Of a stretch of 64,000 nt of DNA, positions 16,423-25,000 are shown piece after piece; the stretch's first letter is position 1; the number at the start of each line of letters is the position of its first letter. The position numbers and the translations under genes are program-made. The notes beneath the pieces were generated by a model, which worked only from the letters and a program-made list of their open reading frames with translations, had not been told where the DNA came from and made no database searches. Origin of the DNA: Roseibacillus persicicus (GTDB lineage Bacteria; Verrucomicrobiota; Verrucomicrobiia; Verrucomicrobiales; Akkermansiaceae); assembly GCF_014651675.1 (NCBI RefSeq), contig NZ_BMXI01000007.1, positions 186,001 through 250,000 on the forward strand, given 5' to 3'.

Positions 16423-17069
16423 GAGATGAAGTAGCCATGGCCCCGGCGGGTGGTGATGAAATCGGAACCGAGTTTCTTGCGAATGTTAGAAACATGGACG
16501 TCCAAGAGGTTGGAGAGGCTGTCCTCGTTTTCATCAAAGAGGTGCTCGTAGAGTTCGGTGCGGCTGATGACTTTACCAATGTGAAGGGCCAAGTGTTCGA
16601 CGAGGGCATACTCGCGCGGGGTGAGGGAGACGGGTTGGCCGGAGCGGTGGAGAGTGCGGGTGGCGAGATCGAGGGTGATGTCGCCCAGTTCGATGGTGTT
16701 CCGGCCTTGCCCGCGATTGCGCCGAATCAAGGCCCGCAAGCGAGCAAGGAGTTCGTCGAAATCAAAGGGCTTGGTGAGATAATCGTCCGCGCCAGTATCC
16801 AATCCCCGGATCCGATCTTCCACCGCATCCCGGGCGGTGAGCATCAAGACGGGGGTCAGCTTGGTAGCCCGAAGTTGCGCGAGCAAATCCCAACCATCCA
16901 GGTGGGGAAGCATCCCGTCGAGGATGATGGCATCAAAGTCGATCTCTTGGGCCAAGCTGAGCCCTGACTGTCCATCGGTGGCGGTGTCGACGGCATAGTT
17001 TTCCTCGCGAAGGCCTTCGGAAAGACTGTGGAGAAGGAGTGGGTCGTCTTCGACTAGGAGGAGGCGCAT
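16419..17069 (-). CDS. OmpR-family response regulator
   Basis: A 216-residue regulator from ATG 17069, chosen because MRLLLVEDDP is the canonical receiver start; the longer frame adds 30 unlikely residues. The phospho-acceptor is Asp51 in AIILDGMLPHLDGW, the conserved Lys is in DYLTKPF, and a winged-helix domain (about 125-215) carries SLTPREYALVEHLA and VSNIRKKLG. It is translationally coupled to the downstream HAMP kinase and lies 13 bp after the efflux permease gene. It is probably the local activator of the pump operon. Confidence 0.94.
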   Translation of the reverse strand: MRLLLVEDDPLLLHSLSEGLREENYAVDTATDGQSGLSLAQEIDFDAIILDGMLPHLDGWDLLAQLRATKLTPVLMLTARDAVEDRIRGLDTGADDYLTKPFDFDELLARLRALIRRNRGQGRNTIELGDITLDLATRTLHRSGQPVSLTPREYALVEHLALHIGKVISRTELYEHLFDENEDSLSNLLDVHVSNIRKKLGSDFITTRRGHGYFIS

Positions 17070-17082
17070 GGAACTCGGGGGG

Positions 17083-18309
17083 TTATTCGTGGCGGAGGGC
17101 TTCAATCGGATCAAGTTTGGAAGCTCGTCGGGCGGGCATAAATCCGAAAAGCACTCCAATCGTGGCTGAAAAGATGAAGGAAAGCGAATTGATATTGGGA
17201 TCGAAGACGAAGGGGATGGAGGTCATTCGAGCCAGGCCCACGCAAAGTCCGAAGGCTAAAATGATTCCTGTGAGCCCCCCGGCGCAGGAGATGGTGATGG
17301 CTTCGACCAGGAACTGCAGCAGGACCTCGCGCGCTCGCGCTCCAATCGCGAGACGAATGCCAATCTCCCGCGTGCGCTCGGTTACGGAAACCAACATGAT
17401 GTTCATGATGCCAATCCCACCCACCAGCATGCTGACTCCGGCCACCGCTCCTAACAGAGTGGTCATTACCTTGGTCGAGGAACTGAGGGTTTCGGCAATT
17501 TGTTGAGTGTCGCGCACCGAGAAATTATCGTCCTCGTTGTCGCCTAGATTGCGGCGTTCGCGCATCAGGGAGCCAATGTCCGTCGTCACGGCGGTGGTGT
17601 TCCACCCATCGACCACCGAGATAATGATTTGACCGATGCTTTGATTGGAAGTGCGTCCCACCAAACGACGCTGCAAGGTCGTGAGGGGAACCACAATAGT
17701 GTCGTCGGGATCGGGGCCGAAGCCGGATTGTCCTTTCGCTTTGAGCACCCCGATGATCTGGATAGAGGCTTTCCCCAGTCGGATACTGGCGCCAATTGGG
17801 TCTTCGGTTCCGAAGAGTTCGGTGCGGGTGGTTGCTCCGATCACCCCGACGGCCGCGCCACTGGTGTAGTCGTCCTCGGTGAAAAAGCGGCCATCAGAGA
17901 GCTCCCAATAGCTGATGTCGAAGTAGTTGCTGGTGGTCCCGACGACCTGTCCGCTGCGGGCTTCATCGCGATAGATGGCGCTGGTGTTGGTGGAGGCCAC
18001 GGGGGCCACATCCTCGATGCCGGGGACCTGACTGGCAATTGCTTCGGCGTCGTCTTCGGAGAAATTAGGAACTCCCGCCGTCGAACGTCCGGGCCCAAAT
18101 CCCGCGCCGGGACGAAGTGTGAGCACATTGGAGCCGAGTCCGGAGATCTGCTCCTTGATAGAAGTGGTCGCGCCATTGCCGAGTGTGACCATGGTGATAA
18201 CGGCCGCCACTCCGATCACGACACCCAGGACGGTGAGAAAAGCCCGTGTGAGGTTTCGCCGGATTTCGCGCAGGGCAATGACGAAGGCGTTCCAGAGCAT
18301 GGTGATCAT
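17083..18309 (-). CDS. MacB-type ABC transporter permease
   Basis: A 408-residue permease with the MacB/FtsX topology: TM1 near residues 20-42 (LTVLGVVIGVAAVITMVTLGNG), a large periplasmic domain (about 45-280), then three helices with VAGVSMLVGGIGIMNIMLVSVTERTREIGIRLAIGA, the FtsX-family signature. The protein ends with PARRASKLDPIEALRHE, also characteristic. The ATPase is on a separate gene (adjacent, 4-bp overlap), unlike E. coli MacB in which they are fused. With the adaptor and outer-membrane channel encoded upstream it would form a tripartite mechanotransmission pump exporting a periplasmic substrate such as a peptide, lipid or antibiotic. ATG 18309 and the ATG three codons later are both possible. 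Confidence 0.93.
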   Translation of the reverse strand: MITMLWNAFVIALREIRRNLTRAFLTVLGVVIGVAAVITMVTLGNGATTSIKEQISGLGSNVLTLRPGAGFGPGRSTAGVPNFSEDDAEAIASQVPGIEDVAPVASTNTSAIYRDEARSGQVVGTTSNYFDISYWELSDGRFFTEDDYTSGAAVGVIGATTRTELFGTEDPIGASIRLGKASIQIIGVLKAKGQSGFGPDPDDTIVVPLTTLQRRLVGRTSNQSIGQIIISVVDGWNTTAVTTDIGSLMRERRNLGDNEDDNFSVRDTQQIAETLSSSTKVMTTLLGAVAGVSMLVGGIGIMNIMLVSVTERTREIGIRLAIGARAREVLLQFLVEAITISCAGGLTGIILAFGLCVGLARMTSIPFVFDPNINSLSFIFSATIGVLFGFMPARRASKLDPIEALRHE

Positions 18310-19016
18310 GTGCGTTTGGGTGTAGTTTTGTTAGTGATGTCAGAGGCGATGAGGCCGTCGCGAACTGTAACGATGCGCGCCGCGTGGGAGGCCACTTCGT
18401 CCTCGTGGGTGACCATCAGAATGGTGATGTTCTGTTCAGAATTCAGTTGGGCGAGTAGACCCATAATTTCGTCCGTTGTTCGGGTGTCGAGATTGCCGGT
18501 GGGTTCGTCGGCAAAGAGTGTTCCAGGCGAAGTCGCGAGGGCTCGCGCAATGGCGACGCGCTGCTGCTGGCCACCGGATAGTTCGGCGGGGGTGTTGCGG
18601 GCTTTGTCCGGGAGGCCCACTTTGCATAAAGCTTCGTAGGCAAGTTCCCGTCGCTTCTTTCGAGAGTGGCCGCGATAGAGAAGAGGGAGCTCGACATTCT
18701 CCAGCGCGGAGGTCCGTGCGAGCAAATTGAAGCCTTGGAAAATGAAGCCAAGAGCGTGGCGCCGGAGCAGGGACCGCTGGTCGGCGTCGAGAGTCTCCAC
18801 GGAGATGCCTTGAAAAGAGTAGTTCCCGCCGCTGGGAGTATCCAGGCAACCGAGGAGATTCATCAGGGTCGACTTTCCCGAACCACTGGGACCCATCACC
18901 GCCACGAACTCTCCAGTGTTGATGCTCAGATCGACTCCGCGCAAGGCCTTGAAGGCTGCGGGTCCGGTTCCGTAGACTTTGGTGAGATTACGAACTTGGA
19001 TAATGGGGTTCATCAT
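18306..19016 (-). CDS. ABC transporter ATP-binding protein (MacB/LolD class)
   Basis: A 236-residue nucleotide-binding subunit. Walker A is GPSGSGKST, the Q loop FIFQGFNLL, the ABC signature LSGGQQQR, Walker B TLFADEPTGNLD and the switch His in VTHEDEV. The tight FNLLARTSALENVELPL block is typical of the MacB/LolD subfamily that partners FtsX-like permeases. It overlaps the permease start by 4 bp and the adaptor stop by 4 bp, so the three are translationally coupled. Confidence 0.95.
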   Translation of the reverse strand: MMNPIIQVRNLTKVYGTGPAAFKALRGVDLSINTGEFVAVMGPSGSGKSTLMNLLGCLDTPSGGNYSFQGISVETLDADQRSLLRRHALGFIFQGFNLLARTSALENVELPLLYRGHSRKKRRELAYEALCKVGLPDKARNTPAELSGGQQQRVAIARALATSPGTLFADEPTGNLDTRTTDEIMGLLAQLNSEQNITILMVTHEDEVASHAARIVTVRDGLIASDITNKTTPKRT

Positions 19017-20329
19017 TCGGTGGAAGTTTGAGCTGCGGTGATGACCTCGGTGTCAACATGGAGATCCGGTCCGGAAACCTCAGTGAAGCGTCCGTTGGTG
19101 ATGCCCGTTTCGACCCGGATTGGAGCCGGGTGACCGTCGGTGAGGGTCCATACGATCTGGGGCTTCCCTTCTTCGCTATTGGGAGATTCACCTTCAGGGC
19201 GCTTGCGTCCTCCCGAGTTGCCTCCCCGGGGAGGTCTAGGCGTCAGACTATCCAAGAGAGACTTTTTCTGCTCCTTCGCGGGAGCTTGACTGGCCATCGC
19301 AGTCTTGGGGTCGAAGCGCAGGGCGGTATTGGGAACGAGTAAGACATCCTTGCTCTGGGCGACCGCTATCGTCGCTGTGGCCGTCATTCCGGGACGAAGG
19401 CTGTGGTCCGTGTTGGAGACCGCCAGTTCCGTTTCGTAGGTCACGACGTTGTCGGTGATCTCGGACCCGTATGAGACCGTTTGCACCTCGGCGGAAAAGG
19501 TTCGCTTGGGCCAGGCATCCACAGTGAAGTTGGCCTCCTGACCATCCTCCACCCGACCGATGTCGGCTTCCGCAACCGCGACGGTGAGAACCATGGAGGA
19601 CAAATCTTCCGCGATGATGAAGAGCTCGGGTGCAGTGAATTGTGCCGCTACCGTTTGCCCGGGTTCAACACTACGAGTCAATACCACTCCATCAACGGGT
19701 GAGGTGAGGATGGTCTTGCTCAGGTCGCTTTCGGCGGAGACCAACGCGGCTTGATTTTGAGAGACATCGGCTTGTGCGGAAAGCAGATCGGCTTTGCCCC
19801 GGTCAAGGGTGGCGAGAGCGGAATCGAGGTCGGCTTGGGACGGGGTGCGCCCATTGCTGACTTTGTGCAATTGCTGCAGGCGCTTCAAGTTGGCCTCCGC
19901 TTCCTTTAAGGATGCCTCAGCTTGCGCGACCTTAGCCTCGGAAGCACGGAGGGCGGCGCGGTTTTGCTCCGCTTGCTGGGTGAGCTTGGTCGGATCGAGC
20001 TTGGCAAGGGCTTGTCCCTTGGTGACGCGGTCGTTGATGTCGACGTAGACCTCTTCCACTGTTCCGGAGACTTCACTACCGATGGTTACTTGATTGGTGG
20101 GTTCCAAGGTTCCCGTAGTGGTGATAGTCAGGGCAATGTCGCCGCGAGAGACCTTTTGGGTCGTAAACTTAGGTCCAGTGGGTTGCTTTTCGCTGTTGCT
20201 CCGGTGCCAGTAGTAGGCTCCCACGCCGATGGCGATGAGGAGCAGGAGGCTGATCCAGCGTCCGGTCGCCTTCGAGCGGTGGGCGGACTGGATGATGTCG
20301 GCGAGGTCGTTGTCTGATTCGGTCTTCAT
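19013..20329 (-). CDS. Periplasmic adaptor (MacA/HlyD family)
   Basis: About 438 residues from ATG 20329 (MKTESDND); an upstream frame adds 15 residues but gives no better signal. One N-terminal membrane anchor (about residues 22-42, WISLLLLIAIGVGAYYW) is followed by a lipoyl half-motif (GSEVSGTVEEVYVDINDRVTKGQALAKLD). A long alpha-hairpin rich in Ala, Glu and Gln comes next (about 110-210), then the second lipoyl half (SPVDGVVLTRSVEPGQTV), a beta-barrel, and a membrane-proximal domain. Near the C-terminus is an unusual low-complexity insert, PRPPRGGNSGGRKRPEG. It bridges the MacB-type permease and the outer-membrane channel. Confidence 0.93.
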   Translation of the reverse strand: MKTESDNDLADIIQSAHRSKATGRWISLLLLIAIGVGAYYWHRSNSEKQPTGPKFTTQKVSRGDIALTITTTGTLEPTNQVTIGSEVSGTVEEVYVDINDRVTKGQALAKLDPTKLTQQAEQNRAALRASEAKVAQAEASLKEAEANLKRLQQLHKVSNGRTPSQADLDSALATLDRGKADLLSAQADVSQNQAALVSAESDLSKTILTSPVDGVVLTRSVEPGQTVAAQFTAPELFIIAEDLSSMVLTVAVAEADIGRVEDGQEANFTVDAWPKRTFSAEVQTVSYGSEITDNVVTYETELAVSNTDHSLRPGMTATATIAVAQSKDVLLVPNTALRFDPKTAMASQAPAKEQKKSLLDSLTPRPPRGGNSGGRKRPEGESPNSEEGKPQIVWTLTDGHPAPIRVETGITNGRFTEVSGPDLHVDTEVITAAQTSTE

Positions 20330-20418
20330 TTTAAGAAATTGGATTTGGTGGAAAGTGAGAAAGAGGAAGGACACTTTCGCGGGATTGATTTTTTGATTTT
20401 GGGGAAAGGACGAAAAGC

Positions 20419-21777
20419 TTACCAGCCTCCGCCGAGGGCCCGGTAGAGCTCGACATAGGCTGTGGCATTATCGAGCCGGGTGCTGACAAGGTCCCGTTGT
20501 AGGGTGATCTCGTTCCGTTGGGTCTCGAGGACCTGAGTGATGTCGATAACTCCGGCCTCATACTTTTGCGAAGCGAGGTCGGCGGCTGACTTGGCGAGCT
20601 TTGAGGCTGAGCTGACAGTTACGATTCTTTCCTGAGTGCGGCGGGCGGCGATGAGCGCATCCTCGACCTCTGACAGCGCAGTCAGCAAGGTGAGCCGGTA
20701 GGAGGCAAAGGCCTGCTCCTCCGCCGCATTCTGGACGGCGATTTGGGAGCGAATGCGTCCGGCGTCGAAGATTGGGCCCGTCAGACCCGCAATGATGTTT
20801 CCTGCAACCGACTGGGCATTGAAAATCTTGGAGGCGCCCAGAGAGCTAAGACCGAGATTGCCCGAGAGGGTGAGGGAGGGATATTGGTCGGCGTTTGCAG
20901 AACGGGTCAGCGCTATCGCTTGCACCCAGCGATAGCCTGCGGACCGCACATCCGGGCGCTGGCGAATGGTGTCGGTAGGGATGCTCTTTGCGAAGCTGTT
21001 AGACGGGGTTGGGATCTCGCCGTTCGAGGCAAAGCTGAGGCTGCCGGGAGGTTGCCCCGTGAGGAGGTTGAGCCGGTTGCGGAGCTCCTCGGTGCTTTGG
21101 CGCAAGGTGCTGAGTGAGGCTTGCGAGCTTTCCAAGGCGGAACGAGCTTGGTCGGCAGCCAGGGAATCGGCGGTTCCGGCTTGTTCGCGCCATTGGGCTA
21201 ATTGGGTGGTTTCCTCCTGCGACTTGATAGAATCTTGTAGCAGCGACAGGTCGCTCTCCGCTGCCCGAAGCTGAAGATAAGCAAGCGCGGTCTCGGCGGC
21301 GAGAGAGGCTCGGACGGAAGCAAAGTCAGCCTTGGCCGCCTGCACGGTGGCATCGGAGGCCAGAAGCTCTTGTTGATTTTTTCCAAAAAGATCCGCCTCC
21401 CAGCTAGCCGAGAGGCCGGTGGAGAACGACGGGGTGGTGGAGTCATTGCCGTTGTTCCAAGTGCGATTGGAACTGGTGGAAACAGAGTAGTCGAGAGAAG
21501 GGAAGAGACTGGCTTGAGTGACCTGTCGTTGAGCCTGAGCCCCGCGAACGGCCGCGATAGCTGAATCAATGCTCGGGTGTTGCTGAAGGGAAAGGTTGAC
21601 CAACCGGGTGAGCTGGGAGTCGTTGAAAGAGCTCCACCATGAACGCAAGTTGGGCTGCGGCTGTTCGTTCCACCAACTGGACGTCGTGGCCAGTTGGTGG
21701 GAAGTCGCGGTTTCTTCGAGAGGGATGCTTGCGCAAGAGGCAAGGAGCAGGGGGGCGGCTATCAAAAGGAGTTTCAT
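20419..21777 (-). CDS. Outer-membrane efflux lipoprotein (NodT/OprM family)
   Basis: A 452-residue TolC-type channel. The signal peptide MKLLLIAAPLLLASCAS ends in a clear LASC lipobox (Cys15). Two repeated OEP domains follow: the first with LVNLSLQQHPSIDSAIAAVRGAQAQ and the second with IRQRPDVRSAGYRWVQA, and the family's typical ends PILDAGRIR-like (PIFDAGRIRSQI) and YEAGVIDITQVLETQR. It is the first gene of the minus-strand pump operon, 89 bp before the adaptor, and forms the exit duct of the tripartite pump. Confidence 0.93.
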   Translation of the reverse strand: MKLLLIAAPLLLASCASIPLEETATSHQLATTSSWWNEQPQPNLRSWWSSFNDSQLTRLVNLSLQQHPSIDSAIAAVRGAQAQRQVTQASLFPSLDYSVSTSSNRTWNNGNDSTTPSFSTGLSASWEADLFGKNQQELLASDATVQAAKADFASVRASLAAETALAYLQLRAAESDLSLLQDSIKSQEETTQLAQWREQAGTADSLAADQARSALESSQASLSTLRQSTEELRNRLNLLTGQPPGSLSFASNGEIPTPSNSFAKSIPTDTIRQRPDVRSAGYRWVQAIALTRSANADQYPSLTLSGNLGLSSLGASKIFNAQSVAGNIIAGLTGPIFDAGRIRSQIAVQNAAEEQAFASYRLTLLTALSEVEDALIAARRTQERIVTVSSASKLAKSAADLASQKYEAGVIDITQVLETQRNEITLQRDLVSTRLDNATAYVELYRALGGGW

Positions 21778-21872
21778 GCCGGGAGAATGGCATGGCGAAC
21801 CTTTAGAGAAGATTAAGGCCCCTCAGTTTTGCGGACTTTGTTTTGCCCGGAGATGGAAGAGATTCCGTTGTT

Positions 21873-23225
21873 CTATTGGGCCTCTGCTTTCAGCTCTGCA
21901 AAGCGTTGGCGCATTTCGGCGAGGACTTCGGCGTGCCGGGGATCGTTGATGAGGTCGTTCTCTTCGATGGGGTCTGTCGTGAGGTGGAAGAGTTGCTCAA
22001 CCTTTTGCTCGGGCCAGTAGAAATATTTGTAGTCCTTCCTCACGAGAGCCTCGGAGGCAGGAATGAACTCGGCGTTCCTGAGCGTAGGATGCTGATAGAA
22101 GAACTCACTGCGCCATTCGGGAGCTTTTTCAGCAAGGTAGAGAGGGGCGATATCCTGACCCTGCATGGTCTGGGAAGGCTTGATTCCGGTGGCGGAAAGA
22201 ATGGTGGGCGCAAGGTCGACATTGAGGGTGAACTCGTCGTTGGTGGAACCTTTTTTCTCAGCGGGCATTCTGGGGTCGTTGATAATGAGAGGCACGCGAA
22301 TGCTCTCCTGATGAGGATACCACTTGTCACCGAGTCCGTGCTCCGCGTGGTAGTATCCGTTGTCGGTGGTGAAGATGACGAGGGTGTTGTCGAGGACCCC
22401 CTGCTTCTCAAGTTCGGCCACCACCTTGCCACAAACTTCGTCTACTTCAGTGGCGAGGCGGTAGTAATTTTTCATCATGCGCTGAAATTTTTCGGGGGTA
22501 TCAAAGCGCCAGCCCCAGCGGTTGCGCCCTTCATTCTTCTCATTAAAAAAGTCAGGCAAGCGTTCCCAAGATTCCTGGGTCGCGTTGGGGGGGACGGGGA
22601 CTTCGATGTCCTGATAGAGTTTCATGCTGTGCGGTTGCGGCAGAAACTGATCGGGGTGGTGGTCCTCGGCGTGAGTGGCGAAGAAGGCAAGGGTGAGACA
22701 GAAGGGCTTGTCCTCGGGACGCTCGCTGAGAAACTCCATGGCGTCGTTCTCGTTTCGCTTCGTGACGTGGATTTTTTCACCATCGATTTCATACCAATGC
22801 TTTCCGGAATAGTCGCGGGCGAAGTCATATTCCTTTTTAGGAATCTTGCCGTTGTGCCACTTGCCAACATGTCCGACGTGGTAGCCGTTGGCGCGAAGGA
22901 GTCCGGGGTAGGTCTCTGCGAAAGGAGTCTTGAAGGCTTTGAAATCGCGACAACCGTGACGCGACATCCACTGTCCGGTAAAAAGTGACGCGCGGCTGAC
23001 TCCGCAAATCGCAGTGGTCACACAGTTCTCGGTGAAGCGAACTCCGGTGGAGGCGAGTTTATCGATGTGGGGCGTTTTGACCACAGGATTGCCAGCTACG
23101 CCCAAGGTGTCGTGCCGCCAATCGTCGGCATAGAGAATGACCACGTTCATCGGCTTGTCGTCGGGAGCAGCAAGGAGTCCGGTAGTGGTGAAAGCGAGAA
23201 GGCTGATAGTGAGAAGCTTTTTCAT
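21873..23225 (-). CDS. Secreted sulfatase (S1 family) with CGVSR motif
   Basis: A 450-residue type I sulfatase with a signal peptide ([19 protein letters not shown]). Metal-binding Asp residues are in ILYADDW, and the region that is modified to formylglycine is C74-G-V-S-R78-ASLFTG. The usual proline after CX is valine here; the Cys and Arg needed for maturation and catalysis are kept. [16 protein letters not shown] carries the conserved DNG metal and His region. It hydrolyses sulfate esters, here probably on a polysaccharide fragment in the periplasm, given the rhamnose genes nearby. It follows a second sulfatase after 21 bp and is co-transcribed with it. A dedicated formylglycine-generating enzyme is not in the window. 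Confidence 0.9.
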   Translation of the reverse strand: MKKLLTISLLAFTTTGLLAAPDDKPMNVVILYADDWRHDTLGVAGNPVVKTPHIDKLASTGVRFTENCVTTAICGVSRASLFTGQWMSRHGCRDFKAFKTPFAETYPGLLRANGYHVGHVGKWHNGKIPKKEYDFARDYSGKHWYEIDGEKIHVTKRNENDAMEFLSERPEDKPFCLTLAFFATHAEDHHPDQFLPQPHSMKLYQDIEVPVPPNATQESWERLPDFFNEKNEGRNRWGWRFDTPEKFQRMMKNYYRLATEVDEVCGKVVAELEKQGVLDNTLVIFTTDNGYYHAEHGLGDKWYPHQESIRVPLIINDPRMPAEKKGSTNDEFTLNVDLAPTILSATGIKPSQTMQGQDIAPLYLAEKAPEWRSEFFYQHPTLRNAEFIPASEALVRKDYKYFYWPEQKVEQLFHLTTDPIEENDLINDPRHAEVLAEMRQRFAELKAEAQ

Positions 23226-23246
23226 AGTCTGATGGGGGTGCTGGGT

Positions 23247-24845
23247 TTAGCGGAGGTCTTGAAAGGGGAATGGAAGTTCCTTGTCCTGAGGATTGAAATC
23301 GGGGTTGAGAGTTGGGAGATATTGTTCGGAAACATTCTCCCCAAGCCAAGTCTTAAGCTGGGAGTGAAGTTTTTGGGTGAGTTCGGGTTGTTCTTTCGCA
23401 AGGTCCCTTTGTTCAAAAGGATCGGCTTCGATGTTGTAAAGAAGCAGGCGGCCGTGCCAGTCCCAAATGAGTTTGTGGGCTCCCTTCCGAATTGCCGAAT
23501 GGGGGGTGAGGGGTGTTCCGTATTCGGGGTTTTTGACGATGACGTTGTAAGGGTAGTGCCAATAGAGCGTGCGGGGCTCCGTCTTGCTCATGGGATTTCT
23601 CAAGAGGGGAACCATGCTCCGTCCGTCAAGGTCGCGAGGGAGTGGATTGTTTGTGAGTTCGGCAAGAGTAGGGAGAAAGTCCGTGGCATCGATGACCTCG
23701 TTGCACCAGGTCCCTCCCTCGAAGCGTCCAGGCCAGTAGACGATGGTGGGGACGCGGATGCCGCCCTCGTTGAGGCAGGCTTTCCCTCCCTTGAAGGGCT
23801 GGTTGTCGGTGGCAGCGGGATTGGTATATTCGACCCCACCATTGTCGGAGGTGAAGATGATGAGAGTGCTTTCAGCAAGCCCGGTTTCCTGCAGGGTCTG
23901 GCGGATTGCTCCGATGGAGTCGTCCAAATGCCTTACCATTGCCGCATAGGTCGCGTTGCGATGCCCGAGGGTTCCAATCTGAGATTTTCCTTCGAAAGCT
24001 GCAATGGATTCTCGCGGTGCCTGCAAGGGAGTGTGAACCGCGAAGGGGCAGTAGTAGAGAAAGAACGGTTTTTTATCTTTGGGTTCTTGGGATTGTTTGA
24101 CGAGATAGCGGCAAGCCTGAGCGCTCAGGTCGTCGGTGAGATAGTCTTTACCGGTGGGGGATCCACTTTTTCCAGCACGATACTCGCCAGGCATGGAGGG
24201 AAAAGGGGGGGTCTTCTTCTCCCAGTGACTGCGCCAATTGAAGTAGGCCGATCCACCGGCATCATTGAAGGCAATTTCCTCGAAACCATGGGCACTAGGC
24301 TGTAGATCGGCCACTCCATGCCCCCCCAGGTGCCACTTTCCGAGAAAAGCGGATCGGTGGGTCTTGAGCACTCGGGGGAGAGTGGAGATTCGTGGGTCCA
24401 GCGCGGTGTTGGTGTGGCCATTGAGCCAGGCTTGCGAAATCTTGATGGCGTCTTTATGACCAAAGGCATCGTGGGGGCTCGCTCCTTCGGGGACCGGAAG
24501 GGCTTGATTGAAATAGGTGCGAGTGTTGGGGGTCGCCGTGGTGAAGCCGACTCGGGCGGCAAAACGTCCACTCATGATCGCTGCTCGGGTGGGGGAACAG
24601 AGTTGATTGGAATAGGACTGGGAAAAAGGAATGCCATCGGCGGCCAACTGATCGAGGTGAGGTGTCTCGTAGAAAAGCTCATCTTTGGCGTGCTCCGTGA
24701 AGTGACTTGCGAAGGCGTTGATATCGGTAATGCCCAGATCGTCCGCAAGAATGAAGACGATATTGGGATGTCTCTCCTCCCCGGGGAGAAAGGCTCCACT
24801 TCCCAAGAAGATTAGAAGAATTGAGAATAAAGCTGAAATTTTCAA
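23247..24845 (-). CDS. Secreted sulfatase (S1 family) with CSPTR motif
   Basis: A 532-residue arylsulfatase-like enzyme with a signal peptide (MKISALFSILLIFLGSGAFLPG). The maturation motif is the canonical C83-S-P-T-R87-AAIMSGR. Other family blocks are FILADDLGITD, FLGKWHLGGHG and FTSDNGGVEYTNPAATDNQPFKGGK with the catalytic-site Lys and His. CSPTR and the GGK region resemble S1_16-type polysaccharide sulfatases. A copy of the proposed rhamnose operator ends 5 bp before the start codon (24851-24865). It forms a two-gene unit with the sulfatase at 21873 and lies downstream of the rhamnulose-1-phosphate aldolase gene on the same strand. Confidence 0.93.
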   Translation of the reverse strand: MKISALFSILLIFLGSGAFLPGEERHPNIVFILADDLGITDINAFASHFTEHAKDELFYETPHLDQLAADGIPFSQSYSNQLCSPTRAAIMSGRFAARVGFTTATPNTRTYFNQALPVPEGASPHDAFGHKDAIKISQAWLNGHTNTALDPRISTLPRVLKTHRSAFLGKWHLGGHGVADLQPSAHGFEEIAFNDAGGSAYFNWRSHWEKKTPPFPSMPGEYRAGKSGSPTGKDYLTDDLSAQACRYLVKQSQEPKDKKPFFLYYCPFAVHTPLQAPRESIAAFEGKSQIGTLGHRNATYAAMVRHLDDSIGAIRQTLQETGLAESTLIIFTSDNGGVEYTNPAATDNQPFKGGKACLNEGGIRVPTIVYWPGRFEGGTWCNEVIDATDFLPTLAELTNNPLPRDLDGRSMVPLLRNPMSKTEPRTLYWHYPYNVIVKNPEYGTPLTPHSAIRKGAHKLIWDWHGRLLLYNIEADPFEQRDLAKEQPELTQKLHSQLKTWLGENVSEQYLPTLNPDFNPQDKELPFPFQDLR

Positions 24846-24850
24846 TTGAA

Positions 24851-24865
24851 AGAAAGGATTCTTAA
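24851..24865. promoter_or_regulatory. Candidate rhamnose-regulon operator before sulfatase genes
   Basis: AGAAAGGATTCTTAA matches the repeated 15-mer GGAAAGGATTCTTAT found twice ahead of rhaA at 13 of 15 positions. It sits 5 bp upstream of the sulfatase ATG (24845), in the same orientation relative to the gene as the other copies. Confidence 0.45.
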
Positions 24866-25000
24866 AGAGGGATACGGCATCAGGTTACTGAATCATACGG
24901 TTTCGACCAGAATATCTCTGACCGACCTGCTCCGGGAAAAGAAATCCCCACTCCACTCAACGGGAGCTGAGTGAAGTGAGGATGAGAAATGCGAAGAGTG

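Noticed and set aside
17629-18639. A 336-codon open frame opposite the ABC transporter genes
   Set aside because: Shadow of the permease and ATPase genes, which carry all expected signatures.
21843-24305. Long open frames on the plus strand opposite the two sulfatase genes (21843-22988 and 23067-24305)
   Set aside because: They are antisense shadows of well-defined sulfatases; composition and lack of motifs do not support coding.
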